Part shown: positions 14,989 to 16,842 of the stretch, piece by piece
Layout of the letters: each line of letters begins with the position of its first letter
Position numbering within the stretch: the first letter of the stretch is position 1
Assembly: GCA_002414905.1 (NCBI GenBank)
Contig: DIAY01000082.1
Span: forward strand, 1-16,842
From: Holophagales bacterium UBA5066
GTDB taxonomy: Bacteria > Acidobacteriota > Thermoanaerobaculia > UBA5066
Length of the DNA stretch: 16,842 nt
Reading direction: 5' to 3'
The notes under the pieces: model-generated
Databases searched by the model: none
The model's input: the letters and a program-made list of their open reading frames with translations, nothing else
Told to the model about the DNA's origin: nothing
Program-made: the position numbers and the translations under genes

Positions 14989-15236
14989 GCGGGGCCCCGG
15001 TAGCCCGACTCGATCTCCTCGAGCATCCGCTCGATGTCCGTCACCGGGAAGGCGTGGTCGGAGGCGGCCCGGACGACGTCCAGCTTCGTGCGGGCGGCCG
15101 TTCCCGGCTCGGACCGCCGCCCGTCGCGAAGGGCGGCACGTACCCATTCGGAGACGGTCATGCCGCGGCGGCGGGCCACCCGCCGGATCTCCTTCAGCTC
15201 GGATTCTTCGAGGAGGACCTGGAGCCGCGTACTCAT
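14985..15236 (-). CDS. vapB: Ribbon-helix-helix antitoxin, VapB-type
   Basis: 83 residues. The N-terminal part (STRLQVLLEESELKEIRRVA, then RRRGMTVSEWVRAAL) has the short strand, helix and VSEWVR helix of ribbon-helix-helix DNA-binding proteins. The C-terminal part (about 45-83, VTDIERMLEEIESGY) would wrap around the toxin. It directly precedes vapC and overlaps it by 4 nt, indicating translational coupling. Antitoxins of this kind usually repress their own operon. The start ATG at 15236 has no Shine-Dalgarno at normal distance: GGAG lies about 17 nt upstream. Confidence 0.88.
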   Translation of the reverse strand: MSTRLQVLLEESELKEIRRVARRRGMTVSEWVRAALRDGRRSEPGTAARTKLDVVRAASDHAFPVTDIERMLEEIESGYRGPA

Positions 15237-15242
15237 GTCATG

Positions 15243-15274
15243 AGTATAGATTGCTCCTGATACGAGTGGTATAG
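15243..15274 (-). promoter_or_regulatory. Possible promoter and operator of vapBC
   Basis: The minus strand has TATACT (15243-15248), a good -10 match, only 6 nt before the vapB ATG, which would give a leaderless or nearly leaderless mRNA. No good -35 lies 17 bp further up. GTATAG occurs twice on the plus strand (15244-15249 and 15269-15274, 25 bp apart). ATAC/GTAT arms (15260-15263 and 15269-15272) form a small inverted repeat, plausible for ribbon-helix-helix autorepression. This is suggestive only. Confidence 0.35.
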
Positions 15275-15287
15275 CAGCGTGTGCCCC

Positions 15288-16061
15288 TCACGCCCTCCCG
15301 GTAACCCGGTAGAACGCGAGGCCGAGAAGCTCCCACAGCGCCGCGTGCGTCTTCTCGAGCGCTTCGGGAGCCGGGACCCAGTCGATCGCCACGCGTGCCC
15401 CTGGTACGAGCACCCTCGCATCGCAGGGCGACGGAATCGCGTCGAGCCCCTCGGCCCGAAACGAAGCGAGGGCACGCCGCATGTGAAGCGAGGAGGTGAC
15501 GAGGAGGACCCGCCTCACCCCGCGAGCGCGGAGGGCCTTCACGGTCTCCACCGCGTTCTCGGAGGTCGTCCGGGCCTTGCCTTCCTCGAGGATCGCCTCG
15601 CGCGGGACGCCCCACTCGACGAGGAGGTCGGCCATCTCGGCTGCCTCGCTTCGCGGTACGACGGACCATGGAAGCCGCCCTCCGCTCGGGACGACGAGCG
15701 GCGCCTTCCGCGCCCGAAAGAGGCGCGCGGCATGGAGAATGCGGTCGGAGGCGTCGACGAGCTCGGGGCCTCGCCGCGGAGGCGCCCCCGTCGCGAGGCT
15801 CCCACCCAGGACGACGATCGCATCGGCCGTGGGAGCTTCGGCCGGGTCGGCGGGCGGGTACTCGCGCTCGAGCGATGAGACGAGGGCGTTTCCGACCACC
15901 GGCAGGGACGCGGTGACGAGAATCCCGAGCGCGAGGAGGCCGAATCCGGACGCAAGAAGACCCCGGCGCCGTCTCGCCATGACGAGCGCGACGAGGCCGA
16001 GGAGGATCGAGAGGTTCAGCGGAAGGACGAGCGAACCTGCGATCTTCGAGGCGAGGAGCAC
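15288..16061 (-). CDS. DUF218 (YdcF/ElyC/SanA-type) membrane protein
   Basis: 257 residues from a GTG at 16061. Two transmembrane helices lie near residues 8-29 (KIAGSLVLPLNLSILLGLV) and 34-56, followed by the DUF218 domain: ADAIVVLGGS (79-88), DRILHAARLFR (106-116), the ARTTSENA signature (163-170), VLLVTSSLHMRRA (185-197) and a C-terminal WVPAPEAL...LGLAFYRVTGR tail. Length and topology resemble E. coli ElyC, which is linked to cell-envelope and peptidoglycan-precursor (undecaprenyl carrier) homeostasis. The biochemical activity of the family is not settled. It is 31 bp downstream of the next gene and 51 bp upstream of vapB, all on one strand. Assignment to ElyC rather than another DUF218 branch is uncertain. 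Confidence 0.88.
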   Translation of the reverse strand: MLLASKIAGSLVLPLNLSILLGLVALVMARRRRGLLASGFGLLALGILVTASLPVVGNALVSSLEREYPPADPAEAPTADAIVVLGGSLATGAPPRRGPELVDASDRILHAARLFRARKAPLVVPSGGRLPWSVVPRSEAAEMADLLVEWGVPREAILEEGKARTTSENAVETVKALRARGVRRVLLVTSSLHMRRALASFRAEGLDAIPSPCDARVLVPGARVAIDWVPAPEALEKTHAALWELLGLAFYRVTGRA

Positions 16062-16092
16062 GTCGGGATGATCGCAGGGACGGGCGGTCTGG

Positions 16093-16842
16093 CTACTTCG
16101 GCACGACGACGAGCCGCCCGGCGAAGGTCAGCTCGAGGACGAGCGCGGCCCTGCCACCGTCCCAGCTCGAGTCGACGGTCCAGCGCAGGGGCTGTTCTTT
16201 CCGGAGCCGGAAGGTCTCTGCCCGGCGCGCCACGAGCGAAGGGCCCGAGGCCGGCGTCGCCGGGGTTCGTGTCACACCCGCGTAGACGGCGAGAAGAAGG
16301 TCGTCCTCCTCGTCCCGAAACTCGAGGGGAAGCCCGCAGATCTCGGCCTCCTGGGCGAAGCCGCCCGGTGCGCCCGATTCGAATCCGCTCTTCGTGCTGA
16401 AGCCCTCATCAGAGCGGAATGCGATCCGCGGCTCCGAGAGGACGCTCTCTTCGGTCTCCGTGAGCTCGAGGAGTCGAAACGTGACGACGAGAGGCGCACC
16501 CTTCGGAATTCGCGCCGGTTCGATCATCGTCGCGCCGGGCAAGGGAGCGCCCGCCTCGACGAGCAGCTTGCCCTCGCATCCGGGCAGGAGGAGCCGTGTC
16601 CCATCGGCCGCCGTCTCGCCGAGAATCCGTCCCCTCGCTCGCGCGCCAGGCTTCTCGCTCGTGGCGAGCGCGATGCCCTTGATCGGCCCGCCATAGTGTC
16701 CGAGCCGCCCGATCGTGACGAGCTCGGCGCAGCCGGGCACCTCGACGCGCCCTACGAATTCCGGCACATGGATCGTGACGGGCGGCTCTCCCGCGCCGTC
16801 CCGCCAGAAGCGGAGGGCCTCGCCGAGCCTGGCGTCTGCGAC
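16093..16842 (-). CDS. Hypothetical protein, partial (5' end beyond window)
   Basis: 249 codons remain open to the right edge; the stop is TAG at 16093-16095. A GTG at 16767 could be read as a start, but the codons upstream (ADARLGEALRFWRDGAG, then EPPVTIHVPEF) look like ordinary coding sequence, so the true start is probably outside. The visible part is rich in short beta-strands and turns (VGRVEVPGCAELVTIGRLGH, PRIAFRSDEGFS, ending ALVLELTFAGRLVVVPK). It has two cysteines well apart and no recognised motif. It could share a transcript with the DUF218 gene 31 bp downstream. No function is proposed. Confidence 0.75.
   Translation of the reverse strand, partial: VADARLGEALRFWRDGAGEPPVTIHVPEFVGRVEVPGCAELVTIGRLGHYGGPIKGIALATSEKPGARARGRILGETAADGTRLLLPGCEGKLLVEAGAPLPGATMIEPARIPKGAPLVVTFRLLELTETEESVLSEPRIAFRSDEGFSTKSGFESGAPGGFAQEAEICGLPLEFRDEEDDLLLAVYAGVTRTPATPASGPSLVARRAETFRLRKEQPLRWTVDSSWDGGRAALVLELTFAGRLVVVPK

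Noticed and set aside
14989..15147. N-terminal extension of VapC to 15147
   Set aside because: It would lie entirely over the antitoxin gene; the PIN domain begins at the GTG at 14988, which overlaps the vapB stop in the usual 4-nt manner.

Overview
This is a GC-rich bacterial window. Dense coding, a TTG start, a secreted S9 peptidase and a huge Ig-repeat surface protein suggest an Acidobacteriota-like (Thermoanaerobaculia/Holophagae type) or myxobacterial genome. No marker gene is present, so the taxonomy is a guess.

Region 1 (1-11990, minus strand) is a single open reading frame. It starts at a TTG at 11990 and runs without a stop off the left edge, at least 3,996 codons. The product is a giant exported protein: a signal peptide, then about 20 Ig-like beta-sandwich units of roughly 95 residues with a recurring VPASVTV core. 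These are interrupted by two clusters of carboxypeptidase-regulatory-like (transthyretin-like) domains, a tandem pair of about 165-residue jelly-roll (CBM-like) domains, an IPT/TIG-like domain, a PPC-like domain and a long unassigned C-terminal part. Checks of the codon phase at about a dozen points from 11990 to 3 all agree, so there is no sign of a frameshift.

Region 2 (11991-12556) is the non-coding gap between two divergent genes. It holds the ribosome-binding site of the giant gene, a 10-bp perfect inverted repeat in its leader that competes with a smaller nested hairpin, and a G/C-tract palindromic element that looks like a REP or mobile-element remnant.

Region 3 (12557-14590, plus strand) encodes a secreted S9-family prolyl-oligopeptidase-like serine peptidase with a PD40 beta-propeller and an intact Ser/Asp/His triad.

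Region 4 (14593-16842, minus strand) is a compact run of four co-directional genes: a partial gene of unknown function entering from the right edge, a DUF218 (YdcF/ElyC/SanA-type) membrane protein, and a VapB-VapC toxin-antitoxin pair with a 4-nt overlap. The vapC stop lies 2 bp from the stop of the convergent peptidase gene.

No rRNA, tRNA, CRISPR array, transposase gene or phage gene was seen. The most unusual object is the giant modular adhesin-like protein, which is easy to miss because its frame has no stop inside the window.
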